The notes under the pieces are model-generated. The model had not been told where the DNA came from. It saw only the letters and a program-made list of their open reading frames with translations, and did no database searches. The position numbers were made by a program, and so were the translations under genes. 5,907 nt of DNA from Gammaproteobacteria bacterium (GTDB lineage: Bacteria; Pseudomonadota; Gammaproteobacteria; QNFN01): positions 1 to 5,907 of the forward strand of contig QNFN01000131.1 in NCBI GenBank assembly GCA_003645555.1, written 5' to 3'. This document shows positions 1 through 5,907 of the stretch, one piece after another (positions within the stretch are counted from its first letter, which is position 1; the number at the start of each line of letters is the position of its first letter).

Positions 1-12
1 CTGACGTTATAA

Positions 13-173
13 GGGAACCTCTGATTAAGTCTGGACGAAGTAGATTGCGCTTGAGAATGTTCAGATTTGAGGCGCAAAACGCACGTAATAGCTAGCTGTT
101 GCGAAGCTTTGCAACGAACAAGCTGGACATTCTGGGCGCCAGATACGAGTTCATGATTTGATCAGAGTCTTCC
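13..173. mobile_element. MITE-like palindromic element with TAA target duplication
   Basis: The ends form imperfect terminal inverted repeats: 13-31 (GGGAACCTCTGATTAAGTC) against the complement of 155-173 (GGAAGACTCTGATCAAATC), matching at 14 of 19 positions with CTCTGAT identical. The trinucleotide TAA lies directly outside both ends (10-12 and 174-176), as a target duplication would. The inside is also palindromic: 54-64 pairs with 123-133 (10 of 11), and 84-103 is a continuous quasi-palindrome with two G-T pairs. It codes for nothing and is visibly less GC-rich than the neighbouring genes. Non-autonomous elements with short TIRs and a TNA-type 3-bp duplication are known from IS5-family subgroups, so mobilisation by such a transposase is plausible, but no transposase is in the window and the family assignment is inference. 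A structured RNA or an old degenerate IS remnant is the alternative. Confidence 0.6.
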
Positions 174-240
174 TAAGACTGGGGTAGAGTGTAATCGGCA
201 CTGGATGGCTTTCTCCTCTTTCATGAGACCAGATGTTCCG

Positions 241-264
241 TGGGTCGGGCTGAAACCCGACCCA
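241..264 (+). repeat. REP-like hairpin upstream of miaB
   Basis: A perfect 9-bp inverted repeat, TGGGTCGGG (241-249) and CCCGACCCA (256-264), encloses the loop CTGAAA. Its core, GTCGGGCTGAAA-CCCGAC, matches the two repeats found after lnt and resembles the GTCGGGCTTCAGCCCGAC type of repetitive extragenic palindrome common in GC-rich gammaproteobacteria. Such repeats are usually spread by RAYT (TnpA-REP) transposases and sit between genes. There is no T-tract after the stem, so a role as an intrinsic terminator is not supported. Its orientation equals that of the copy at 5877-5894. Confidence 0.65.
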
Positions 265-270
265 TATCTA

Positions 271-303
271 CTCCCGGACATGGTGCCGGGAGACTTGATT
301 TTC
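271..303 (+). terminator. Possible intrinsic terminator between the repeats and miaB
   Basis: CTCCCGG (271-277) and CCGGGAG (286-292) form a perfect 7-bp stem with an 8-base loop, followed by a T-rich but interrupted tail (ACTTGATTTTCTT, 293-305). It could stop transcripts entering from the left, since the likely miaB promoter lies downstream of it. The tail is not an uninterrupted U-run and begins a few bases after the stem, so termination may be weak. A second palindromic repeat without this function is equally possible. Confidence 0.3.
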
Positions 304-340
304 TTGCATATCCTGACGGGAACCGAGGCGCTGGGCGGCG

Positions 341-346
341 TATAAT
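341..346 (+). promoter_or_regulatory. Candidate sigma-70 -10 box for miaB
   Basis: TATAAT at 341-346 is a perfect -10 hexamer in otherwise GC-rich surroundings. It would start transcription near 353 and give a leader of about 25 bases before the ATG at 378. No good -35 hexamer lies 16-18 bp upstream (GGGAAC at 318-323 is poor) and no extended TGn motif is present, so the promoter would need an activator or be of modest strength. The call rests on the box and its position alone. Confidence 0.4.
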
Positions 347-377
347 CGGCATCCCTGAATCGGCATGGGTACGGGAG

Positions 378-1730
378 ATGGCCGGCAAGCTCTACGTCAA
401 GACCTTCGGCTGCCAGATGAACGAGTACGACACGGACAAGATCCACGCCGTGCTCGGGCGTTCGCACGGCCTTGAACCGGTGAGCGAACCGGAGGCGGCC
501 GATGTCCTGTTACTCAACACCTGCTCGATCCGCGAGAAGGCCCAGGAAAAGGTGTTCTCGCTGCTCGGTCGTTGGAAGAGCCTGAAGGAGGTGCGTCCCG
601 ACCTGGTGATCGGGGTCGGTGGTTGCGTCGCCAGCCAGGAGGGTGAAGCGCTGCGCTCCCGCGCCCCCTGCGTCGACCTGGTGTTCGGCCCGCAGACCCT
701 GCATCGGCTGCCGCAGATGCTCGACGCCGTCCGTGGCGAGCAGCGACCGGTGATCGACATCTCCTTCCCGCTGATTGAGAAGTTTGACTGCTTGCCCGAG
801 CCGCGTGCCGTGGGGCCGAGTGCCTATGTCTCGGTGATGGAAGGGTGCAGCAACAAGTGCACCTACTGCATCGTGCCGCTGACCCGTGGCGATGCCGCCA
901 GCCGACCGGTCGTCGATATCGTCGCCGAGGTCACCTCGCTGACTGCGCAGGGGGTGCGCGAGTTGACCTTGCTTGGTCAGAACGTCAACACGTACCGTGG
1001 CCACGACGAGAGCGGTGGCATAGCCGAACTCGGTGCGCTGCTGGCACGGGTTGCAGAGCAGCCGGGGGTTGAGCGGTTACGCTACCTGACCTCCCACCCG
1101 GGAGCCTTGAGCCGCAGCCTGATCAACCGTTACGCCGAGATTCCACAGCTGGTCGGTCACTTGCACCTGCCGGTGCAGAGCGGGTCAGACCGGGTGCTCA
1201 AGTTGATGCACCGCGGTTATACCGCCGCCGGGTACCTGGAGAAGGTCGCGCGGTTGCGCGAGGTGCGTCCGGGGCTGACGCTGTCGTCGGATTTTATTGT
1301 CGGCTTTCCCGGTGAGACCGACGACGACTTCCAGCTGACGCTCGACCTGGTCGACACGGTCGGCTTCGACGCTTCGTTCAGCTTCATGTTCAGCCCGCGC
1401 CCCGGTACTCCGGCGGCCTCGGTACCTGATGACGTCCCGCTCGAAGTAAAAAAGGCCCGCCTTGCCGAATTGCAGACGAGACTCGGTGCCTCGGCAAAGG
1501 CCATTGCCGATGGGCTGGTCGGCAGCATGCAGCGGGTCTTGGCCGAGCGTCCGGCACGCCAGGGCAGCGGTGATCTGGCCGGGCGGACCGAGAACAACCT
1601 GGTGGTCAACTTCCCGGCCCCGGCCGAGCTGCTCGGGCGCTTTGTCGATGTGCGCATAACGGCCGCACGGCCCCATTCGCTGCGTGGCGAGCTGGCTCTG
1701 CCACCGCTACGTGTCGCCGTGGCGAGCTAG
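378..1730 (+). CDS. miaB: tRNA-2-methylthio-N6-dimethylallyladenosine synthase MiaB
   Basis: Radical-SAM methylthiotransferase that converts i6A37 to ms2i6A37 in tRNAs reading UNN codons, acting in the cytosol after MiaA. The 450-residue protein has the three MiaB domains. The N-terminal UPF0004 domain carries the auxiliary-cluster cysteines C12 (FGCQMNEYD), C49 (NTCSIREKA) and C83 (GGCVA). The radical-SAM core has CxxxCxxC at C157, C161 and C164 ([13 protein letters not shown]), followed by [23 protein letters not shown] and [12 protein letters not shown]. The C-terminal TRAM domain (about 378-441) contains [11 protein letters not shown]. The ATG at 378 is chosen because the family N-terminus ([15 protein letters not shown]) begins right after it. 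GGGAG directly abuts this ATG, too close for a normal Shine-Dalgarno sequence, so initiation may be weak. The protein is about 24 residues shorter at the C-terminus than the E. coli enzyme. In the stretch after the CxxxCxxC motif, TRGDAASR replaces the usual TRGEEVSR. The gene appears to be transcribed separately from ybeZ, which follows after 199 bp. Confidence 0.97.
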   Translation: MAGKLYVKTFGCQMNEYDTDKIHAVLGRSHGLEPVSEPEAADVLLLNTCSIREKAQEKVFSLLGRWKSLKEVRPDLVIGVGGCVASQEGEALRSRAPCVDLVFGPQTLHRLPQMLDAVRGEQRPVIDISFPLIEKFDCLPEPRAVGPSAYVSVMEGCSNKCTYCIVPLTRGDAASRPVVDIVAEVTSLTAQGVRELTLLGQNVNTYRGHDESGGIAELGALLARVAEQPGVERLRYLTSHPGALSRSLINRYAEIPQLVGHLHLPVQSGSDRVLKLMHRGYTAAGYLEKVARLREVRPGLTLSSDFIVGFPGETDDDFQLTLDLVDTVGFDASFSFMFSPRPGTPAASVPDDVPLEVKKARLAELQTRLGASAKAIADGLVGSMQRVLAERPARQGSGDLAGRTENNLVVNFPAPAELLGRFVDVRITAARPHSLRGELALPPLRVAVAS

Positions 1731-1889
1731 CCCGAATAATTCGCCAGGTCGCAGAGGCATTAAACTAACGCCATGTTTTGTATGAAAAAATATAGAATAT
1801 CAAAGAGCAAGGTGTTGCCTGGGGTATGGCTTAATCCGCCCTTGCACCGATCTTGTCGCCCATGAACAACCATCTCGGCACAATCATCG

Positions 1890-1920
1890 GATTCCCTGGC
1901 GAAATATCCAGGCTAGGATC
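1890..1920 (+). promoter_or_regulatory. Hairpin covering the likely ribosome-binding site of ybeZ
   Basis: CCTGG (1895-1899) pairs with CCAGG (1908-1912) around an 8-base loop. Below a three-base bulge (CTA, 1913-1915) the stem continues with GATTC (1890-1894) against GGATC (1916-1920), including one G-U pair. The lower 3' arm contains AGGAT (1915-1919), the only Shine-Dalgarno-like sequence before the TTG at 1930, about 11 bases upstream of it. Folding would hide it in the transcript. This is visible as sequence complementarity; any control of translation, thermal or otherwise, is inference. Confidence 0.35.
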
Positions 1921-1929
1921 GGCCCACCC

Positions 1930-2931
1930 TTGAGCGACCATCCACACGCCGCCGAACTGACCCTTGAGCCCGATGACAATGCGCGCCTGGCCAACCTCTG
2001 CGGCCCGATCGACGAGCACCTGCGTCTGCTCGAGCGCCGCCTGGGAGTCGAGATCAATAATCGTGGCAACCGCTTCCGCATTCTCGGCGAGGATGATGCC
2101 GTTATCGCCGCCACCAAGGTCATCCAGCGCCTCTACGACACCACCGACCAAGAGCAGCTGAACCAGGCTCGGGTCCACCTCTTCCTGCAGCAGTCGGGGG
2201 TCGACGAACTGGTCAATAGCGACGTCACGCCGGAGAGTGCTGAAACCGATTATGAGATCCGCACCCGTCACCTGCGCATCCGTGCCCGTGGTCCGAACCA
2301 GAAGCACTACCTGCACAGCATCCTCGAGTACGACGCCAATTTTGGTATCGGTCCCGCCGGGACCGGCAAGACGTACCTTGCGGTGGCCTGTGCCGTCGAG
2401 GCCCTGCTGACTGAGCGCGTACGACGTCTGGTGCTGGTTCGTCCGGCGGTCGAGGCGGGTGAGCGACTCGGTTTCCTGCCCGGCGATATGGCGCAGAAGA
2501 TCGATCCCTACCTGCGACCGCTCTACGACGCTCTCTATGAAATGCTTGGTTTCGAACAGGTGGCCAAACTGATCGAGCGGCGTGTCATCGAGTTGGCGCC
2601 GCTCGCCTACATGCGCGGCCGAACCCTGAACGACTCCTTCATCATTCTCGATGAGGCGCAGAACACCACCGTCGAGCAGATGAAGATGTTTCTGACCCGG
2701 ATCGGCTTCGGCTCGACCGTAGTCATCACCGGCGACATCACCCAGGTCGACCTGCCACGTGGCCAGCTCTCCGGGCTGCGCCAGGTCATCGAAGTCCTGC
2801 GCGATGTAGACGGCATCAGTTTCACCTTCTTCTCGGCACGCGACGTCGTTCGTCATCCGCTGGTGCAGCGCATCGTCTCTGCCTACGATACCCACGAACA
2901 GCTTGACGGCACCGATCACAGCACTTCATGA
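1930..2931 (+). CDS. ybeZ: PhoH-like P-loop ATPase YbeZ
   Basis: PhoH-family NTPase, the usual genetic and physical partner of the endoribonuclease YbeY. The family is tied to RNA metabolism and ribosome maturation, with the exact reaction still unsettled. The 333-residue protein opens with the short N-terminal domain of bacterial PhoH-like proteins (ELTLEPDDNARLANLCGP, then LERRLGVEINNRGNRF). The P-loop domain follows, with Walker A GPAGTGKT at 141-148, RPAVEAGERLGFLPGD around 171-186, KIDPYLRPLYDAL around 190-202, MRGRTLNDSFIILDEAQ with Walker B D241-E242, and TGDITQVDLPRG around 268-278. The start is TTG: the frame is open back to 1786, but no ATG or GTG occurs in it there, and the family N-terminus begins directly after this TTG. 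Its stop overlaps the ybeY start as ATGA (2928-2931), so translation of the two is probably coupled. In E. coli the ybeZYX-lnt operon is heat-inducible; see the finding on a weak sigma-32-like site. It is distinct from the stand-alone, phosphate-regulated PhoH. Confidence 0.95.
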   Translation: MSDHPHAAELTLEPDDNARLANLCGPIDEHLRLLERRLGVEINNRGNRFRILGEDDAVIAATKVIQRLYDTTDQEQLNQARVHLFLQQSGVDELVNSDVTPESAETDYEIRTRHLRIRARGPNQKHYLHSILEYDANFGIGPAGTGKTYLAVACAVEALLTERVRRLVLVRPAVEAGERLGFLPGDMAQKIDPYLRPLYDALYEMLGFEQVAKLIERRVIELAPLAYMRGRTLNDSFIILDEAQNTTVEQMKMFLTRIGFGSTVVITGDITQVDLPRGQLSGLRQVIEVLRDVDGISFTFFSARDVVRHPLVQRIVSAYDTHEQLDGTDHSTS

Positions 2932-3392
2932 GCGGCATGACCACCGGGCCTGTTGCGGTCCAGTTCGCCACCGGCCGTGCCGGGTGCCCGGCGCCGGCCA
3001 CACTGCGTCGTTGGGCGCTATCGGTACTCGCCAAGACCGGCCGCCCGGGCGCGGTGACGCTGCGTGTGGTGGGTGCCGACGAGGGTGCCGAACTCAATCG
3101 CACCTGGCGCGGCAAGCGTGGCCCGACCAACGTACTCTCGTTTCCTCTGGAAGCGCCGCCGGGCGCCCCGGAGCCGCAACTCGGCGACATCGTCGTCTGC
3201 GCACCGGTGATCGAGCGTGAGGCCGCCGAGCAGGGCAAGCCGATTGCCGCCCATTGGGCGCACATGGTGGTCCACGGCCTGTTGCACCTGGCTGGGCATG
3301 ATCACCAGGCGGTTGACGAGGCCACGACGATGGAGCGGCTTGAAATCGACTTGTTGGCCCAACTAGGCTATCCAGATCCATACCATGACTGA
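2928..3392 (+). CDS. ybeY: Endoribonuclease YbeY, rRNA maturation factor
   Basis: Single-domain, zinc-dependent endoribonuclease of the UPF0054 family, needed for 16S rRNA 3'-end maturation and for 70S ribosome quality control. The 154-residue product is of normal length (E. coli 155). The metal-binding H-x3-H-x5-H signature is complete: H116, H120 and H126 in HMVVHGLLHLAGHDHQ. The conserved surface motif around R61 (TWRGKRGPTNVLSFPLE, 59-75) and LGDIVVC (85-91) are present, and the protein ends in LGYPDPY as in relatives. The ATG at 2928 is preferred because it overlaps the ybeZ stop (ATGA); a second ATG at 2937 is possible and would remove only three residues. The N-terminal 30 residues are rich in Ala, Gly and Pro and poorly conserved, as is usual. 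The stop shares one base with the following start (TGATG, 3390-3394). Confidence 0.96.
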   Translation: MSGMTTGPVAVQFATGRAGCPAPATLRRWALSVLAKTGRPGAVTLRVVGADEGAELNRTWRGKRGPTNVLSFPLEAPPGAPEPQLGDIVVCAPVIEREAAEQGKPIAAHWAHMVVHGLLHLAGHDHQAVDEATTMERLEIDLLAQLGYPDPYHD

Positions 3393-4276
3393 TGTTGCGC
3401 ATGAACGAAGATCGACCTAAGGGTGCCCAACGCTCCTGGCTCGGGCGCCTCGGCCAGGCTCTGAGCAGCGAGCCCCGCGAGCTTGAAAAGCTGTTCGAAA
3501 TGCTGCGTGACGCGCACCGTCGCGAGTTCCTCGATGCCGATGCCTTGCAGATGATCGAAGGCGTGCTCGAGGTCGCCGAGATGCGCGTCGACGACATCAT
3601 GATCCCGCGCTCGCAGATGGTGGTTGTCAGCCGTGATGACCCACCCCGGGAGTTGATCCGCATCGCCCTCGAGTCGGGCCATTCACGCTTCCCGGTGATT
3701 GGTGACAGTCGCGACGAAGTGGTTGGCATCCTGTTGGCGAAGGACCTGCTCGCCTCTGGCAGCGCCCCCGGCTTCCATGTCCGCGACGTCCTGCGCCCGC
3801 CGGTCTTTATTCCCGAAAGCAAGCGGCTCGACGCCTTGCTCAAGGATTTTCGTTCCAGCCACAACCACCTCGCTATCGTTGTTGACGAGTACGGCGGGGT
3901 GGCCGGTATGGTCACCATCGAGGATGTCCTTGAGCAGATCGTTGGCGACATCGAGGACGAATACGACGTCGAGGAGGATCTCGGTATCCAGCGTTTGGAC
4001 GAGCATCGTTATGCGTTGCCGGCCCTGACCGAGATCGAGGAGTTCAACGAGCAGTTCGGCACCGAGTTCAGCGATGATGAGTTCGATACCGTGGGCGGCA
4101 TGGTGATCAACGGTCTCGGTCATCTGCCACGCCGGGGCGAGAGCTTCACCGTCGGTCGCTACACATTCCGGGTGCAACAGGCCGACAGGCGACGCATCCA
4201 CACCCTGCAGTTGACTATCCACACCGACGATGCGACGGCGGAGGCGGTGGGCGGGGTCCCACCGGCTTCCGGCTGA
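3392..4276 (+). CDS. ybeX: CBS-domain CorC-family protein YbeX
   Basis: Soluble member of the CorC/HlyC family with two CBS domains and a CorC_HlyC domain. It is named CorC for magnesium and cobalt efflux in Salmonella, while work on E. coli YbeX links it to magnesium-related ribosome metabolism; the molecular activity is not settled. The 294 residues contain an amphipathic N-terminal part (to about 60), the CBS pair at about 68-127 (VDDIMIPRSQM, SRFPVIGD, GILLAKDLL) and 133-190 (FIPESKRLDALLKDFR, AIVVDEYGGVAGMVTIEDVLEQIVGDIEDEYD), and the C-terminal domain at about 205-277 (FSDDEFDTVGGMVINGLGHLPRRGE). There is no membrane-spanning DUF21 domain, which separates it from the larger transporter-like relatives. 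The first ATG (3392) is chosen because it overlaps the ybeY stop. An ATG at 3401 would give 291 residues, and no clear Shine-Dalgarno sequence decides between them. An acidic run, DIEDEYDVEEDLG, follows the second CBS domain as in E. coli. Confidence 0.95.
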   Translation: MLRMNEDRPKGAQRSWLGRLGQALSSEPRELEKLFEMLRDAHRREFLDADALQMIEGVLEVAEMRVDDIMIPRSQMVVVSRDDPPRELIRIALESGHSRFPVIGDSRDEVVGILLAKDLLASGSAPGFHVRDVLRPPVFIPESKRLDALLKDFRSSHNHLAIVVDEYGGVAGMVTIEDVLEQIVGDIEDEYDVEEDLGIQRLDEHRYALPALTEIEEFNEQFGTEFSDDEFDTVGGMVINGLGHLPRRGESFTVGRYTFRVQQADRRRIHTLQLTIHTDDATAEAVGGVPPASG

Positions 4277-4296
4277 CTGCCCCCGGTCGATACGAC

Positions 4297-5802
4297 GTGA
4301 CGCGTGGTACCACACTCCGCGGAGACGGGCTGGCGCTTGGTGCGGGTGCGCTGGTGCCACTCGGCTTCGCCCCCTTCGGCTGGTTTCCGCTGCCGGTGCT
4401 CGCCTTGGCCCTGGCCCTGTTTGCCTGGCTCTCGGTACCGCCGCGCCACGGATTCTGGCGCGGCTGGCTGTTCGGTCTCGGCCAGTTCGGTTTCGGCATC
4501 GGTTGGGTGCATATCAGCATCTACCAGTTCGGCGGCAACAGCCTGCCGGTGGCCCTGGTCATTACCTTCGCCATGGTGGCCATCCTCGCCCTCTATCCGG
4601 CACTGCTCGCCATGTTGGTCTCGGCGTTGTGGCAGCGTGACCGGGCACCGTGGCGCGTGGTTTTGGCGCTACCGGCAGCCTGGTTACTGCTGGAGTGGCT
4701 GCGCGGTTGGCTGTTTACGGGTTTCCCCTGGCTGGCGTTGGGTACCAGTCAGATCGATGCACCGCTGGCGGCCCTGGCGCCGGTAGGCGGCAACCTGGCG
4801 GTGGGCTTTGCCGTGGTGCTGAGCGCCGGCCTGCTGTGGACCCTGGTTGCCGCTGCCAACCACGCCGGTCGGCTGGCCGCTCTGCTGCTGTTGGCCGGGC
4901 TCTGGGGTGGGCTCTGGGCCTGGGGCGGTCGCGACTGGACCGAGCCCGCCGGCGAACCGTTTCGTGCCACCCTGATTCAGGGCAACATCGCCCAGACACG
5001 CAAGTGGCTGCCGCAGGAACTCGGCATGACGCTCGACCGTTACCGGGCGCTGACCGAGTCGAGCTGGGAAAGCCGCCTGGTTGTCTGGCCTGAGACCGCC
5101 GTACCGATTTTCTACGAGAACGTGGCTGACGGTTACCTTGACGAGCTCCAGGCTGTGGCCCGACTCAATGCAACCGACCTCCTGCTCGGCATCCCCTATC
5201 GCGATCGTGCCACCGACCGTTACTACAACTCGATGCTGGCACTGACCGACGCAGGGCGTGATTTCTACTTCAAGCGCCACCTGGTGCCGTTCGGTGAGTT
5301 TCTGCCGCTGCGTGACCTGCTTGGTGAGGCACTGCGTTTTCTGCACGTGCCGATGTCCGATTTCAGCCCAGGCCCGGATGAACAGCCGCCGTTACTCCTG
5401 GCCGGGCAACCGGTTGGTATCACCATCTGCTACGAGGATGTCTTCTCAGCCGAACTGCGCAGTGTGTTGCCGGAGGCGACCTTGCTGGTCAACGTCAGCA
5501 ACGACGCCTGGTTCGGCGACTCTATCGCCCCACACCAGCATCTTGCGATTGCGCGGATGCGGGCGCTGGAGAGTGGGCGCATGCTGCTGCGTGCGACCAA
5601 CACCGGGATTTCGGCCATCATCGGGCCGCGGGGTGAGGTACGCGCTCGTTCGCCACAGTTCGAGATCGACGTGCTCCACGGCATGGTCGAGCCGCGCCGC
5701 GGAGCCACCCCTTACGTCCGTTTTGGTGATGCCCCGGTGATCGGTCTGGCGCTGTTGCTTGGACTGTTGGTGCTGGTGCGGCGGCCACGCCACCAGACCT
5801 GA
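4297..5802 (+). CDS. lnt: Apolipoprotein N-acyltransferase Lnt
   Basis: Integral inner-membrane enzyme that transfers an acyl chain from phospholipid to the N-terminal cysteine of apolipoproteins, the last step of lipoprotein maturation in Gram-negative bacteria. The 501 residues (E. coli 512) begin with about seven hydrophobic segments (roughly 11-45, 57-75, 83-112, 121-140, 166-186, 193-211), including WLRGWLFTGFPWLALGTSQID. The periplasmic nitrilase-like domain follows at about 222-462, and one last membrane segment (480-494) precedes a basic tail. The catalytic triad is visible as E266 (VVWPETAVP), K326 (YFKRHLVPFGEF) and C378 (ITICYED). E334 in FGEF and W237 (QTRKW) are also conserved. 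The start is GTG at 4297, 20 bp after the ybeX stop, without an evident Shine-Dalgarno sequence. The in-frame sequence soon enters the first membrane segment, so this start fits the family. Spacing suggests it is the last gene of the ybeZ-ybeY-ybeX-lnt operon; REP-like repeats follow 25 bp later. Confidence 0.97.
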   Translation: MTRGTTLRGDGLALGAGALVPLGFAPFGWFPLPVLALALALFAWLSVPPRHGFWRGWLFGLGQFGFGIGWVHISIYQFGGNSLPVALVITFAMVAILALYPALLAMLVSALWQRDRAPWRVVLALPAAWLLLEWLRGWLFTGFPWLALGTSQIDAPLAALAPVGGNLAVGFAVVLSAGLLWTLVAAANHAGRLAALLLLAGLWGGLWAWGGRDWTEPAGEPFRATLIQGNIAQTRKWLPQELGMTLDRYRALTESSWESRLVVWPETAVPIFYENVADGYLDELQAVARLNATDLLLGIPYRDRATDRYYNSMLALTDAGRDFYFKRHLVPFGEFLPLRDLLGEALRFLHVPMSDFSPGPDEQPPLLLAGQPVGITICYEDVFSAELRSVLPEATLLVNVSNDAWFGDSIAPHQHLAIARMRALESGRMLLRATNTGISAIIGPRGEVRARSPQFEIDVLHGMVEPRRGATPYVRFGDAPVIGLALLLGLLVLVRRPRHQT

Positions 5803-5827
5803 CTAGTGGGCCATGCGTGCAGTTATT

Positions 5828-5849
5828 GTCGGTGGGGATTCAGCCCGAC
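5828..5849 (-). repeat. REP-like repeat, first of an inverted pair after lnt
   Basis: GTCGG (5828-5832) and CCGAC (5845-5849) bracket a centre with ATTCAGC. Read on the + strand it aligns with the reverse complement of the repeat at 5877-5894 (TTCAG then CCGAC then a CG-rich end), so the two point in opposite directions. Its left arm is degenerate, with a T and extra G residues inside GTCGGTGGGG, so the hairpin is weaker than the one at 241-264. Confidence 0.5.
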
Positions 5850-5876
5850 ACGTCACGCGGCTTCGATAACGTTCGC

Positions 5877-5894
5877 GTCGGACTGAAGCCCGAC
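5877..5894 (+). repeat. REP-like repeat, second of an inverted pair after lnt
   Basis: The quasi-palindrome GTCGGACTGAAGCCCGAC has 5-bp arms GTCGG (5877-5881) and CCGAC (5890-5894), with CT/AG pairing inside and one A-C mismatch. It is followed by CTACA, which together with the core gives the familiar CCCGACCTACA end of this repeat class. It has the same orientation as the upstream copy at 241-264. With the copy at 5828-5849 it forms a BIME-like pair separated by 27 bases. No T-tract follows, so a plain intrinsic terminator is not supported, though such pairs can protect the 3' end of an operon transcript. Confidence 0.6.
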
Positions 5895-5907
5895 CTACAA
5901 ATTCCCC

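Larger units (their letters stand above)
1..377. other. Gene-free region upstream of miaB
   Basis: No coding region, tRNA or rRNA is supported here. From left to right it holds nine bases of unassigned sequence, a MITE-like palindromic element (13-173), 64 bases in which I see nothing specific (177-240), a REP-like hairpin (241-264), a second hairpin with a T-rich tail (271-303) and a TATAAT box (341-346). The miaB frame stays open upstream to a GTG at 240, but that stretch runs through both hairpins and has no MiaB-like residues, so it is not counted as coding. The string AATCGGCA occurs at 193-200, 344-351 and 358-365. Confidence 0.7.

Noticed and set aside
240..377. N-terminal extension of MiaB from a GTG at 240
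   Set aside because: The extension would translate through both hairpins and the TATAAT box, shows no family similarity, and the normal MiaB N-terminus begins at the ATG at 378.
1..377. tRNA or rRNA gene upstream of miaB
   Set aside because: No cloverleaf with a TTCRA arm or CCA end is visible; the hairpins are explained by the palindromic repeats.
1721..1745. Terminator after miaB (GGCGA...TCGCC, or CGAA-TAA-TTCG)
   Set aside because: Stems are only 4-5 bp, one lies partly within the coding end, and no T-tract follows.
1831..2919. Long open frame on the - strand opposite ybeZ (about 362 codons)
   Set aside because: It is the antisense shadow expected from GC-rich codon use. The + strand encodes a complete PhoH-like protein with Walker motifs, and the antisense product shows no recognisable domain.
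3094..3951. Long open frame on the - strand opposite ybeY and ybeX (about 285 codons)
   Set aside because: Low-complexity Ser/Arg/Pro-rich translation lying across two well-supported genes; no domain is visible.
5812..5868. 18-codon frame after lnt starting MRAVIVGGDSAR
   Set aside because: It resembles a nucleotide-binding N-terminus by chance, stops after 18 codons and is partly made of the REP-like repeat.
5824..5899. CRISPR-like array after lnt
   Set aside because: Only two degenerate palindromes in opposite orientation; CRISPR repeats are direct and near-identical with regular spacers.

Overview
The window carries a conserved housekeeping gene cluster of a GC-rich gammaproteobacterium. 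All five genes are on the + strand: miaB (378-1730), ybeZ/phoH-like (1930-2931), ybeY (2928-3392), ybeX/corC (3392-4276) and lnt (4297-5802). This is the gene order known from Escherichia coli and many other gammaproteobacteria. The GC-rich third codon positions, the rare start codons (TTG, GTG) and the REP-type repeats built on GTCGGGCT...AGCCCGAC would fit a high-GC lineage such as Chromatiales or Pseudomonas-like bacteria. I cannot name the genus from the sequence.

Layout. Positions 1-377 contain no gene. They hold a 161-bp MITE-like element (13-173) flanked by a TAA duplication, a REP-like hairpin (241-264), a second hairpin followed by a T-rich stretch (271-303) and a perfect TATAAT box (341-346) just ahead of miaB. 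I see nothing specific in 177-240. The 199-bp gap 1731-1929 separates miaB from the rest. It is AT-rich in its first half and ends in a hairpin that would cover the only Shine-Dalgarno-like sequence before the TTG start of ybeZ. From ybeZ onward the genes are tightly packed (ATGA overlap, one-base TGATG overlap, 20-bp gap), which indicates one transcription and translation unit. After lnt, two more REP-like repeats in opposite orientation (5828-5849 and 5877-5894) close the window.

How the genes work together. MiaB methylthiolates i6A37 of tRNA. YbeZ is a PhoH-type P-loop ATPase that partners with YbeY, the metal-dependent RNase used in 16S rRNA maturation and ribosome quality control. YbeX is a soluble CBS/CorC-domain protein linked to magnesium homeostasis and ribosome function, and Lnt adds the third acyl chain to lipoproteins at the inner membrane. 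The set therefore joins translation fidelity and ribosome maturation to an envelope enzyme. All proteins are intact, with the expected catalytic residues.

I do not find a new biological system here. The points worth a second look lie in the non-coding DNA: the palindromic element, the REP pairs bracketing the cluster, and the possible translational control of ybeZ.
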